From assembly GCA_003532515.1 (NCBI GenBank), contig DOEX01000094.1, positions 1,252 through 10,040 of the forward strand: a stretch of 8,789 bases of DNA, given 5' to 3'. How positions within the stretch are numbered: position 1 is the first letter of the stretch; every line of letters begins with the position of its first letter. Source of the stretch: Anaerolineaceae bacterium (GTDB lineage Bacteria; Chloroflexota; Anaerolineae; Anaerolineales; Anaerolineaceae). The notes under the pieces are model-generated. The model saw only the letters and a program-made list of their open reading frames with translations. It made no database searches and was not told the origin of the DNA. A program made the position numbers and the translations under genes. Below are positions 1-6,512 of the stretch, in pieces.

Positions 1-175
1 GGATCCAGCGGGGTTCATCCTTGGTGGGGAGCACAATACCGACGGCGAGTCCTTCGTCTTCGGCAGGCTCAACAACTGCAGGTTCTTCGGCTGGCGCGGT
101 TGTGCATGCGCCGAGAACCATGCTCGCAATAATTACAACAGTTGCGAGAGTGAATAAAAATTTAAAGCGTTTCAT
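1..175 (-). CDS. Sugar ABC transporter substrate-binding lipoprotein (N-terminus only, ChvE/XylF-like)
   Basis: This gene reads leftwards and is cut by the window edge, leaving 58 codons from an ATG at 175-173. The product begins MKRFKFLF, followed by a hydrophobic stretch and the lipobox LGAC (residues 21-24), so signal peptidase II cleavage and lipidation at Cys24 are expected. An acidic, Pro/Ala/Glu-rich linker (about 27-42) follows. The mature fold then starts with VGIVLPTKDEPRWI (45-58), which resembles the first strand of type I periplasmic sugar-binding proteins such as ChvE and XylF. Those proteins deliver monosaccharides to an ABC permease on the cell surface. A Shine-Dalgarno AAGGAG (complement of 181-186) lies 5 nt before the ATG and supports this start. 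The family call rests on a short N-terminus. The lipoprotein call is firm, while the exact sugar cannot be told. Confidence 0.78.
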   Translation of the reverse strand, partial: MKRFKFLFTLATVVIIASMVLGACTTAPAEEPAVVEPAEDEGLAVGIVLPTKDEPRWI

Positions 176-289
176 TTCTTCTCCTTAGATATTTTTTTGG
201 CGAATGCAGCTGATCCGGTAGCGATTGACATATAAAAAACACTGAAGATGTCTTGTTCGAGCGGGACCGAAACCTCATCGCCTTAGATT

Positions 290-306
290 AGGGGTTTCTA
301 ACCCCT
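290..306. promoter_or_regulatory. Operator-like perfect palindrome AGGGGTT-TCT-AACCCCT
   Basis: Two perfect 7-bp arms (290-296 and 300-306) flank a 3-nt centre. On the minus strand it begins 9 nt after the candidate -10 box, at about +2 to +18 of the predicted lipoprotein transcript. No T-run follows on either strand, so an intrinsic terminator is unlikely. The position suits a repressor operator for a sugar-inducible transporter gene, or a 5' hairpin stabilising the mRNA. No regulator gene lies in the window, so the binding protein is unknown. Confidence 0.45.
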
Positions 307-314
307 TTGAAAGA

Positions 315-320
315 ATTATA
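315..320 (-). promoter_or_regulatory. Candidate -10 box of the sugar-binding lipoprotein gene
   Basis: On the minus strand the sequence reads GGATATAATTC, with a perfect TATAAT (complement of 315-320). A start site about 7 nt downstream (near 308) would give a leader of roughly 130 nt before the ATG at 175. No good -35 hexamer is visible at 16-18 nt. Instead there is a T-rich tract (complement of 331-340), which could act as an UP-like or bent element. Assigned from consensus only. Confidence 0.45.
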
Positions 321-387
321 TCCTAACTCAAAAAAAACAAGGAGTGTAAATTAAAATTACACAGATCAAGATACTCCCAACGGACGA

Positions 388-396
388 TGATATAAT
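388..396 (+). promoter_or_regulatory. Extended -10 promoter element of the CpXC gene
   Basis: TGATATAAT at 388-396 matches the extended -10 form TGnTATAAT. A start near 403 would leave a leader of only about 18 nt before the ATG at 421. No convincing -35 hexamer lies 16-18 nt upstream, as is common for extended -10 promoters. Two other promoters in the window (around 7271-7279 and 7411-7419) have the same form. Confidence 0.45.
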
Positions 397-420
397 CGCA
401 TAATAATAAATTACAAAGAA

Positions 421-1794
421 ATGAGTGAATTGATGGCTAAAACCAGTGTCCCCTGCCCCAATTGCCGACAACCAATCCTGATAGATCTGACTCGCCTGTT
501 CGATCTGAACAGCAACCCAGAGGCAAAAGAAACCTTACTTTCCGGAAGTGCTAATACTTTTCAATGTCCCAGTTGCCGTTATCAAGGTGTTTACCCAACC
601 CCAATCGTCTACCACGACCCCGACAAAGAGCTGCTGCTAACTTATTTTCCTCCAGAACTCCAAACTCCCATAACTGAACAAGAGAGAACCATTGGTCCAT
701 TAATCAAAAAAATAATGGATGATCTCCCTCCCGAAAAGCGCAAAGCTTACCTCTTTAAGCCCCAGACTATGCTGACCCGACAACGGCTGCTTGAGACAAT
801 CCTTGAAGCCGATGGCATCACACCCGAAATGATGAAAGCCCAGCAGGAAAAATTGCTTTTGTTGCAGCAATTGGTCAACATCAGCCCTGAATCATTGCCG
901 GAGCAGATCGCTCAATACGACGAAAAAATCGATGAAGAGCTCTTCGTCTTACTTTCGCGTCTGGCACAGGCTTCAGCCGCTGCTGGCGACCAGCAGTCAG
1001 TACACGCCCTCTCTAACCTGCAGCAAGCCCTGCTCCAGCACTCCACAATAGGCAAGGCTGCCGCCTTGGAAGCTTCCGAGACCCGGGCTGCAATGGCTGA
1101 GTTACAGGAACTGAGCAAAGTTGGAATCACAAGGGAAAACCTGCTTGACCTGCTGGTTAAAAACACCGACAGTGAAATCCGCCTCACCACAATTGCCTCT
1201 ATGGCGAGAGGTGGACTGGATTACACCTTCTTCCAAACCCTGACAGATAAAATCGACCAGTCAAATGGTGAAGAAAAAAATGTGTTGTTAGCACTACGCG
1301 ATAAACTGCTCACGATTGTGGAAGCTGTTGATAAGGCAATGAAGGCTCAAGTTGAAGAATCTCAGAAATTGTTGCAGGAACTCCTGGCGGCTGATGACAT
1401 CGCGGCGGCGACAGAAGAAGCCTTGCCAAGGATCAACCAGGCATTCACCGATGTTCTCAACGCAGAAGTAACCAAAGCCCAGCAGACGGACGACACCGGC
1501 AAGCTAACCAAACTGGTTGCTATTGTGGGTGTTTTACGTGCTGCCAGCACCAGTGGAGCCGTTTTGCAGGTCATTGAACAAATGCTGGAATTGGAGTCAC
1601 CTGAAGAGCGACAACAAGTTCTTGAGGCCGCTGGCGAAGCGATCAACGACGACTTCAGTCAAACTCTAAGTGGTTTGATCTCACAAGTGGAGAGTCAGGG
1701 AGATCAACCAGAGCTATTAGAAAAATTGAAAGAAATCAACCGGGAAGTGCTGCGCTTTACCATGCGCCGCAACCTCAACAACGGCTCGAAATAA
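421..1794 (+). CDS. CpXC zinc-ribbon protein with long helical C-terminal region
   Basis: The 457-residue product has no signal peptide or membrane segment and is probably cytoplasmic. Residues about 10-85 match the CpXC domain: CPNC (Cys12, Cys15) and CPSC (Cys49, Cys52) form a four-cysteine, presumably zinc-binding ribbon, followed by the typical VYHDPDKELLLTYFPPEL segment (63-80). The remaining ~370 residues are rich in Ala, Glu, Gln and Leu with short amphipathic helices, resembling a HEAT-like or coiled-coil repeat array (inference). No catalytic motif is evident. CpXC proteins have no established function, and the fold suggests a scaffold or protein-binding role. The ATG at 421 has only a weak purine-rich AAGAA in front. 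The in-frame ATG four codons later (433) is an alternative start. The gene is monocistronic, with its own extended -10 and a strong terminator just after the stop. Confidence 0.85.
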   Translation: MSELMAKTSVPCPNCRQPILIDLTRLFDLNSNPEAKETLLSGSANTFQCPSCRYQGVYPTPIVYHDPDKELLLTYFPPELQTPITEQERTIGPLIKKIMDDLPPEKRKAYLFKPQTMLTRQRLLETILEADGITPEMMKAQQEKLLLLQQLVNISPESLPEQIAQYDEKIDEELFVLLSRLAQASAAAGDQQSVHALSNLQQALLQHSTIGKAAALEASETRAAMAELQELSKVGITRENLLDLLVKNTDSEIRLTTIASMARGGLDYTFFQTLTDKIDQSNGEEKNVLLALRDKLLTIVEAVDKAMKAQVEESQKLLQELLAADDIAAATEEALPRINQAFTDVLNAEVTKAQQTDDTGKLTKLVAIVGVLRAASTSGAVLQVIEQMLELESPEERQQVLEAAGEAINDDFSQTLSGLISQVESQGDQPELLEKLKEINREVLRFTMRRNLNNGSK

Positions 1795-1816
1795 AATTTG
1801 GATTTTTTACGAACCT

Positions 1817-1847
1817 AAAAAAGATGCCCTTAAAGGGCATTTTTTTC
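1817..1847. terminator. Bidirectional intrinsic terminator between convergent genes
   Basis: The arms ATGCCCT (1824-1830) and AGGGCAT (1834-1840) pair perfectly around a 3-nt loop. An A-run (1817-1822) lies on the left and a T-run (1841-1846) on the right, so each strand reads hairpin then U-tract. It sits 23 nt after the CpXC stop codon and about 27 nt from the stop of the convergent FHA regulator, as expected for one terminator serving both genes. Confidence 0.88.
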
Positions 1848-1873
1848 GTATGCGGATGGACTGATGCCCTTTG

Positions 1874-2518
1874 CTAATGTGCTTCGTTTTGAAATCTTAA
1901 CCCGTGCCCACGCACCGTCACGATGTAATCGTAATCCGGGTCAAGCTGGTTCAACCGCTCTCGCAGTCGCCGCACCAAGGCATCAAAAGCCTGTTCAGTG
2001 ACCCAACGCGTATCGTCTTCCCAAACTGCCTGGATCAACTGTTCTCGCGAAACGACTGCTCCTAATCTGTTATACAGGTAAGCTAAGAGAACAAATTGTT
2101 GGTTCGAAAGCGGGGGTTCCAACTCTACTCCCCTCACCCAGACTCTCCTGGAACCCTCATCAAGGCGAAGGCGAAAGACCTGGCTGAGTTCAGGGGGTAA
2201 ATCTGAAAGCGGCATCGTTGCATCTGAGCTCAAGAAAAGGAAGGTTTGGGTCAGAGCGATGGCAATTTCATCTGCTTCAACCAATTTGACCGGTTTGCTT
2301 AACACCTGGTTGTTCAGGAACGTCCCATTTTTACTGCCAAGGTCTTCCAGAATCACTCCGTTATTTCCCTTGGTAATGCGGGCATGCTGCCTGGAAACCT
2401 GTCGGTCAGGAATCACGATATCACACTCCACATCCCTGCCAATCACCAAAGATCCTTCAATGATCCATTGCTGACCATTCAAAGGTCCGTTATTGGCAAT
2501 CAATACTGCGTCTTCCAT
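1874..2518 (-). CDS. FHA domain - winged-helix (OmpR/PhoB-type) transcriptional regulator
   Basis: This 214-residue soluble protein has two domains. Residues about 5-97 form an FHA domain, with the phosphothreonine-binding signature residues visible: Gly27-Arg28, Ser42-Arg43-x-x... His45, and Asn64-Gly65-Thr66. Residues about 122-210 form an OmpR/PhoB-type winged-helix DNA-binding domain. Its recognition helix lies at about 173-189 and its wing is TVRGHGLRF (201-209). There is no receiver domain, so the FHA module takes the usual place of the phospho-sensing part. The gene diverges from a Ser/Thr kinase gene with only about 100 bp between the start codons, so that kinase is the obvious candidate partner or substrate provider. 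The actinobacterial EmbR joins the same two modules in the opposite order, plus a BTAD domain. The ATG at 2518 is preceded by AGAGGT (complement of 2531-2536) at a somewhat long spacing of 12 nt. The domain call is firm, while the target genes are unknown. Confidence 0.92.
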   Translation of the reverse strand: MEDAVLIANNGPLNGQQWIIEGSLVIGRDVECDIVIPDRQVSRQHARITKGNNGVILEDLGSKNGTFLNNQVLSKPVKLVEADEIAIALTQTFLFLSSDATMPLSDLPPELSQVFRLRLDEGSRRVWVRGVELEPPLSNQQFVLLAYLYNRLGAVVSREQLIQAVWEDDTRWVTEQAFDALVRRLRERLNQLDPDYDYIVTVRGHGLRFQNEAH

Positions 2519-2543
2519 TTCTGACTTTCTACCTCTTTAATAA

Positions 2544-2555
2544 CGATTATAATCG
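2544..2555. promoter_or_regulatory. Palindrome CGATTATAATCG with overlapping divergent -10 boxes
   Basis: This 12-bp perfect palindrome contains TATAAT on the plus strand (2548-2553) and on the minus strand (complement of 2546-2551). Predicted starts near 2560 (kinase) and 2539 (FHA regulator) fit both leaders. Neither direction has a clear -35. The two polymerases could not bind at once, so kinase and regulator transcription may be mutually exclusive or controlled by one factor on the palindrome. This is an inference from consensus and symmetry. Confidence 0.45.
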
Positions 2556-2602
2556 AAGCACGAGCAGCTTTCCCACGCCGTTATGGAATGACGCCGCTCT
2601 TA

Positions 2603-2608
2603 AGAGGA
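2603..2608 (+). promoter_or_regulatory. Shine-Dalgarno AGAGGA that sets the kinase start at 2618
   Basis: AGAGGA lies 9 nt before the ATG at 2618. The in-frame ATG at 2588 has no comparable site and would add ten residues (MTPLLRGRSK) outside the kinase fold. Part of the site lies in a 10-bp palindrome, CTCTTAAGAG (2597-2606), that could partly mask it. Confidence 0.6.
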
Positions 2609-2617
2609 AGAAGCAAG

Positions 2618-3610
2618 ATGAATAATTATCCCGTCAGCGGAAAAGTGCTGCACGAGCGTTACTGCATTAAGCATATGATCGGTCAGGGAGGCTTTGGCTC
2701 CATCTACCTGGCGGAAGATATGCGCCTGGAAGGTCGCCTTTGTGCAGTTAAACAGGTTCGTTACGACCCTGCTTTTCCGGATGAAATGCTCAAGGAATCG
2801 CGTGATCAATTTATGCGGGAGGCTACTGTACTCGCCCGCCTGGATCATCCTAATCTTCCCAAAGTATCAGATTTTTTCTCCATCAGTCAAAATGACTTCC
2901 TGGTCATGGACTATGTGCCCGGAGACGACCTGCGTACAATGCTTGGCAAAGCGGAAAGCAGCGGCAAGTTCTTGAAAGAAGAAGAGGTCTTAGACTGGGC
3001 GGTGCAAATCGGAGATGCCCTCAGTTATCTTCACAACCAGGATCCTCCTATTCTGCATCGCGACATCAAGCCATCCAATTTGAAGGTGACACCCAGTGGT
3101 GTGATCAAATTGGTCGATTTTGGCTTGGTCAAACTACTTGCCCCAGACGAGGTGACCATCACCATTATGCAGGGGCAGGGCTCTGCGCTTTATACGCCCC
3201 TGGAGCAATATGGCGGCGACAGCAGCCACACGGATGCGCGTGCCGATGTATACGCCTTCGGGTGCACGCTTTACCACTTGCTTACGAATACACCTCCTAC
3301 AAACGTGCGCGATCGTTTTCTTAAACCTGAAAGTTTGGTAAACCCCCGATCCATCAACCCCGCTATCACCCCGCGTGTTGAAGAAGCCATCTTGTGGGCA
3401 ATGGCGCTCCACCCTGATGACCGCCCAAAAAATGTAACTGTTTTTGTCAAAGCGCTGACTGGTGAGACCACTGGCAATTTACATCGGATTGGTGGCGGTT
3501 ATAGCCGCTCTCTGCAAGCCCAGTTAGGCAAAACCGAGACTCAGCTTGGGATCCTGGCAGGCGGATTAGTCTTCCTTAGTCTGCTATTGACATTAATTCA
3601 CAATCTGTAA
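2618..3610 (+). CDS. Hanks-type Ser/Thr protein kinase with C-terminal membrane anchor
   Basis: From the preferred start the product has 330 residues. The kinase domain fills about 14-280 with all key elements present: glycine-rich loop GQGGFG (22-27), ATP-binding Lys45 in CAVK, probable alpha-C Glu68, catalytic loop HRDIKPSN (147-154) with Asp149, and DFG (167-169). The activation segment has several Thr residues (180, 182) and ends in a PLEQ variant of the APE motif (194-197). A single hydrophobic helix at about 309-327 closes the protein, leaving almost nothing outside, so this is a membrane-tethered kinase without the PASTA or other sensor domain often seen in bacterial kinases. It diverges from the FHA winged-helix regulator, a natural phosphothreonine reader. 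A longer form starting at 2588 (340 residues) is possible but lacks a ribosome binding site. Function as an active kinase is well supported, while its signal and substrates are not visible. Confidence 0.93.
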   Translation: MNNYPVSGKVLHERYCIKHMIGQGGFGSIYLAEDMRLEGRLCAVKQVRYDPAFPDEMLKESRDQFMREATVLARLDHPNLPKVSDFFSISQNDFLVMDYVPGDDLRTMLGKAESSGKFLKEEEVLDWAVQIGDALSYLHNQDPPILHRDIKPSNLKVTPSGVIKLVDFGLVKLLAPDEVTITIMQGQGSALYTPLEQYGGDSSHTDARADVYAFGCTLYHLLTNTPPTNVRDRFLKPESLVNPRSINPAITPRVEEAILWAMALHPDDRPKNVTVFVKALTGETTGNLHRIGGGYSRSLQAQLGKTETQLGILAGGLVFLSLLLTLIHNL

Positions 3611-3725
3611 AACCCAACGCTGATCTAAACATCAAGGTGTCGAACCGTCCAAACTGATGGACTGAAGCCCATTCATATGGACGAAAGCAGATTGTCAGAA
3701 AAAGCAAAGAATTGAATATAAGGGT

Positions 3726-6512
3726 CTATTTCAAGGGAAATTGGCGCTTGTTTTGATCGAGGATCCACCAAATTAACGCCGCTGTCCAACCGAACAACAT
3801 CCCTATCACGGTTGCCTGGACCACAAACCACGAAGAACTTGCTTTCACCAGGTTCATAATTGGGGTTATGCCAAATGTCAGTAATATATAAGCCCCCAGA
3901 CCCCCAATAACAGTACACAAGGTAGAGCGAATGCCCCAGCGCAAACTAGCCCACCATTTATAACCTACGATCCATGCCAAAAATCCGCCGGCGAGATTCA
4001 ATAAGATTACTAAAAGCCAGTCTGTCAGACGGGGGTAGCCGGTTTGATTAACTGATGGATCAGGTGTAGGAGTTGGCATCAAGGTTGGTGTGGGGCTGGG
4101 GATTGATGTCGGCGTGGATGTGGGCGTGGGTGTTTCTGTGGGCATGATTACCTGCGCTAAACCTCCTTGTGTATTTAGAATCAGTTTTCCTGAAGTCAGA
4201 GCGGATTCGCTCAGGGCTGTGACCTCAAAAATCCCTTCGCGCTCTATGCGGTAATCGATGGTTGCCAATCCATCCTGGGTAACTGTCTCCGGTTGTGAAA
4301 TGATCAGGTTGTCTGTTGAAAGACGGATCGTAAACTTCACTACGGTCCCATCGGGAACCTGGTTTCCGTTGTGGTCCACAATTGGTCCCGCCTGGATGCG
4401 CACGTTTTCGCCCAATACAAACAAGGGAACAGGGGTTTCCGCTATCGGAGCTGTCACCGTTGCGGTTACTTCTGCCTGTTGGGGTGTGAGCAGTTTGATC
4501 TCAATGACCTGGTTAGGGTTCGGTGCCGTGACTGTGCCCAACTGGTAATCCACGGCACTGATTGATACTGGTAGCGAACCGCCCGCAATTGTTTCACGCA
4601 TCAAGACCCGGGCTGCAATATCCATAGCACTCTGTGTGTTATTGTAAAGAACATAATAAGCGCTGATATTTGCCAGGTCAGTTGAATCCAGATAATAAGG
4701 CACATCGAAGCTGAAAACAATTACATTTTTGTCTCGCAAAAGGTCCAGTCTCTCTGAGAGCAAGCGCTTTAATGCCCTGGTTTCTGGCAGAGAGGGATCT
4801 TCGTTGAGGAGGTTGATGATCACCCATTGTGAACGGCGCAGGTTGTCCACCCGGTTTGGGTCTGCCGGTTCCGTGCGTTGGTCAAGAATTTCAATCAGTT
4901 GAGCAAAACTATAAGAAAACACGCGATCTCCGTCCAATTGGTTGGTTCCCAAAGGTCCGTAATATCGAATGAGGGTGTTTTCAAAGTCCATTGTGCCGAA
5001 ATCATATCGTTGGGAACAACTGTCACATTGTTGGCGCAAACGTGTATCTGTGAACACCGTAATGAGATCGGACAAGGCTGGCGGTTGTGGAATGGTTGCG
5101 CTCAGAAATTCTGGCGAAGGTGCCAGGAGCGTCACTGCTTCCCGGTTGACTTTCAATTCAAGCGTCCCCGCCCTTCCCAGCACCGAAAGCCCTTCTTGTG
5201 TTGTAGCGACTGTTTCAAGGCTAAAAGTGGGGTAAAGACGCATCTTCGCCTGTAAAATTCTTAAGACTGAGGCATCAACTCTCTGGGCGAAAACGGCATC
5301 TTCCTGGTATTTTTGCCTGAAGAACTCAATGGTTTTAACGATCGTATCCGCCTGGCTCAGGTCATTGTGGTCTTTGAAATTATCCAGAAAGAGCATATCA
5401 TTGCCAGCCAAAAAAGCGGTTCGCGCCACAGTCAGTGGATCAAACTCATCTTCTCCACTACCGAACACCAGCTGGACTGCCGCGCTTCCCAGGCTGTCAC
5501 TGATTGTCAGTCCTCCGTTAGCACGCCAGGTTGCCAGGGGTTCGGGTGAGAGCAACTGCGAAAGTGCGGTTTGATCGAAATTGACTGGCATGGTGGTCGC
5601 ACGGATGTTGCCCTGCAAGCCCTGAAAGCGAATCGCCGAAATCATCAAGCCATCCACTTGTCTCTGCATGTTTTCATCGCCGACAACACTCATATAGGGT
5701 GCCAGTTCGATCTGTTTGAGTTGTTCCAGTGTTTTTTGTATTGTGGAGACTTCTTCGCTTGGCGGGCGATCCACGCTGCCCAACCCAGGAAAATGCTGCG
5801 CGATCACGCTCATGTGCCCCTGGCTGCCAACGTGAATGCCTTCCACGTAAGCCTTGCCCATCTCTCCCACCCAATATGGATCGCCTCCAAAACTCTGTGT
5901 GCCCGCACTGGCTGCCGCAACCATGTCTTTGCTGTCGACCACGTCAAGCGAAGGACCAAGCATCAGATTCACACCCAGGGCAGAAAGTTCTTGCCCAATC
6001 ACACTTCCGACCTCTTTTGCCAAATCCGTTGACCAGGTCGCACCGATTGACATAGGCGATGGGTATTCAGTCAAACCGTTTAACAGTTGTGGTGTGCGGT
6101 TGTCAGCCTGCACCAAATTCATGCCAATATAAAGAGGGACGTAGTTGTTGTCAGGGTTGGCAGGAGCATCGGTAATCAGCGGGTTGCTTTTTTGCCAATT
6201 GATCTCTTGCAGAGCTTGGATCAGTTGCCAGGCTGCTGTACTGTCATCAATGAAATTATTGTTCTCAGCACCCAGAACTACCCCACCAATGTGGTAATTG
6301 GTGATCAGATTATAGATCGCGCTGGTATCGGAAACCTCTGCCCCATCGAAGGTAATTAAAAATAGTTGACCAACTTTTTCAGCCGGTGTCATACGGGCGA
6401 GCAAGGTCTCAGCCTGGCTCACCTCTTGAGCGCTGCCAGTGGTAATTGGAAAGCTAAAAAGACCAAGAATTAACCAAAAAGAAAGCAAGAGTCGCAAAAA
6501 CTTTGCTCTCAT
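3726..6512 (-). CDS. Exported, membrane-anchored glycoside hydrolase family 3 (NagZ-like) protein with degenerate active site
   Basis: The product has 928 residues. A signal peptide (about 1-29, ending SAQ) leads into a GH3 N-terminal barrel (about 33-430): MTPAEKVGQLF (41-51), IGGVVLG (75-81), HFPG (240-243) and a SDSL segment with Asp339 at the position of the NagZ nucleophile. A second alpha/beta domain (about 440-660) and an Ig-like beta domain (about 690-785, bacterial Big-type) follow. A Thr/Pro-rich linker (791-820) then precedes three hydrophobic helices (about 832-850, 864-883, 897-917). GH3 enzymes of this branch cleave beta-N-acetylglucosaminides. Here, however, the DQEGG-type segment, the Lys before HFPG and the Asp-Ser-His dyad of NagZ all appear replaced, so activity is uncertain. 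CDSC (496-499) may form a disulphide. The start overlaps the upstream phosphodiesterase stop (ATGA), with GAGG just before, indicating translational coupling. No terminator hairpin with a T-run follows the stop. Confidence 0.85.
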   Translation of the reverse strand: MRAKFLRLLLSFWLILGLFSFPITTGSAQEVSQAETLLARMTPAEKVGQLFLITFDGAEVSDTSAIYNLITNYHIGGVVLGAENNNFIDDSTAAWQLIQALQEINWQKSNPLITDAPANPDNNYVPLYIGMNLVQADNRTPQLLNGLTEYPSPMSIGATWSTDLAKEVGSVIGQELSALGVNLMLGPSLDVVDSKDMVAAASAGTQSFGGDPYWVGEMGKAYVEGIHVGSQGHMSVIAQHFPGLGSVDRPPSEEVSTIQKTLEQLKQIELAPYMSVVGDENMQRQVDGLMISAIRFQGLQGNIRATTMPVNFDQTALSQLLSPEPLATWRANGGLTISDSLGSAAVQLVFGSGEDEFDPLTVARTAFLAGNDMLFLDNFKDHNDLSQADTIVKTIEFFRQKYQEDAVFAQRVDASVLRILQAKMRLYPTFSLETVATTQEGLSVLGRAGTLELKVNREAVTLLAPSPEFLSATIPQPPALSDLITVFTDTRLRQQCDSCSQRYDFGTMDFENTLIRYYGPLGTNQLDGDRVFSYSFAQLIEILDQRTEPADPNRVDNLRRSQWVIINLLNEDPSLPETRALKRLLSERLDLLRDKNVIVFSFDVPYYLDSTDLANISAYYVLYNNTQSAMDIAARVLMRETIAGGSLPVSISAVDYQLGTVTAPNPNQVIEIKLLTPQQAEVTATVTAPIAETPVPLFVLGENVRIQAGPIVDHNGNQVPDGTVVKFTIRLSTDNLIISQPETVTQDGLATIDYRIEREGIFEVTALSESALTSGKLILNTQGGLAQVIMPTETPTPTSTPTSIPSPTPTLMPTPTPDPSVNQTGYPRLTDWLLVILLNLAGGFLAWIVGYKWWASLRWGIRSTLCTVIGGLGAYILLTFGITPIMNLVKASSSWFVVQATVIGMLFGWTAALIWWILDQNKRQFPLK
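4053..4142 (-). repeat. Thr/Pro-rich low-complexity linker coding repeat in the GH3 gene
   Basis: Codons 791-820 encode an irregular run of PT, TPT and SPT units between the Ig-like domain and the membrane helices. On the plus strand it appears as a G/T-rich tract. Such linkers commonly span the cell wall and hold an enzyme domain away from the membrane. The repeat is prone to slippage, so its length may vary between strains (inference). Confidence 0.8.

Noticed and set aside
1..6. GGATCC at the exact left edge, suggesting a cloning-site end.
   Set aside because: Three further GGATCC sites (3040, 3549, 3761) lie inside, and the biology is unaffected. At most it hints at how the fragment was obtained.
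190..280. Leader of the sugar-binding lipoprotein considered as a riboswitch.
   Set aside because: Beyond the short palindrome at 290-306 I found no conserved aptamer core or terminator hairpin, so no riboswitch class can be named.
1863..1871. A second GATGCCCTT copy near the terminator (1823-1831).
   Set aside because: It is only 9 bp, lies at the end of the FHA gene and has no pairing partner of its own, so chance is the simplest reading.
3641..3662. Possible tRNA T-arm-like GGTTCGA on the minus strand and a small hairpin GTCCA/TGGAC near 3647-3662.
   Set aside because: No acceptor, D or anticodon stems surround the GGTTCGA, and the hairpin has only 5 bp and no T-run, so neither a tRNA nor a terminator is supported.
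4066..4140. G-rich tract on the plus strand that could be read as a G-quadruplex or a regulatory repeat.
   Set aside because: It is fully explained by Pro/Thr codons of the GH3 linker on the other strand, and the G-runs are irregular.
5571..6055. Long open frames on the plus strand opposite the GH3 gene (up to 153 codons).
   Set aside because: They overlap a strongly supported gene, have no ribosome binding site, and their translations look like frame shadows with no recognisable domain.
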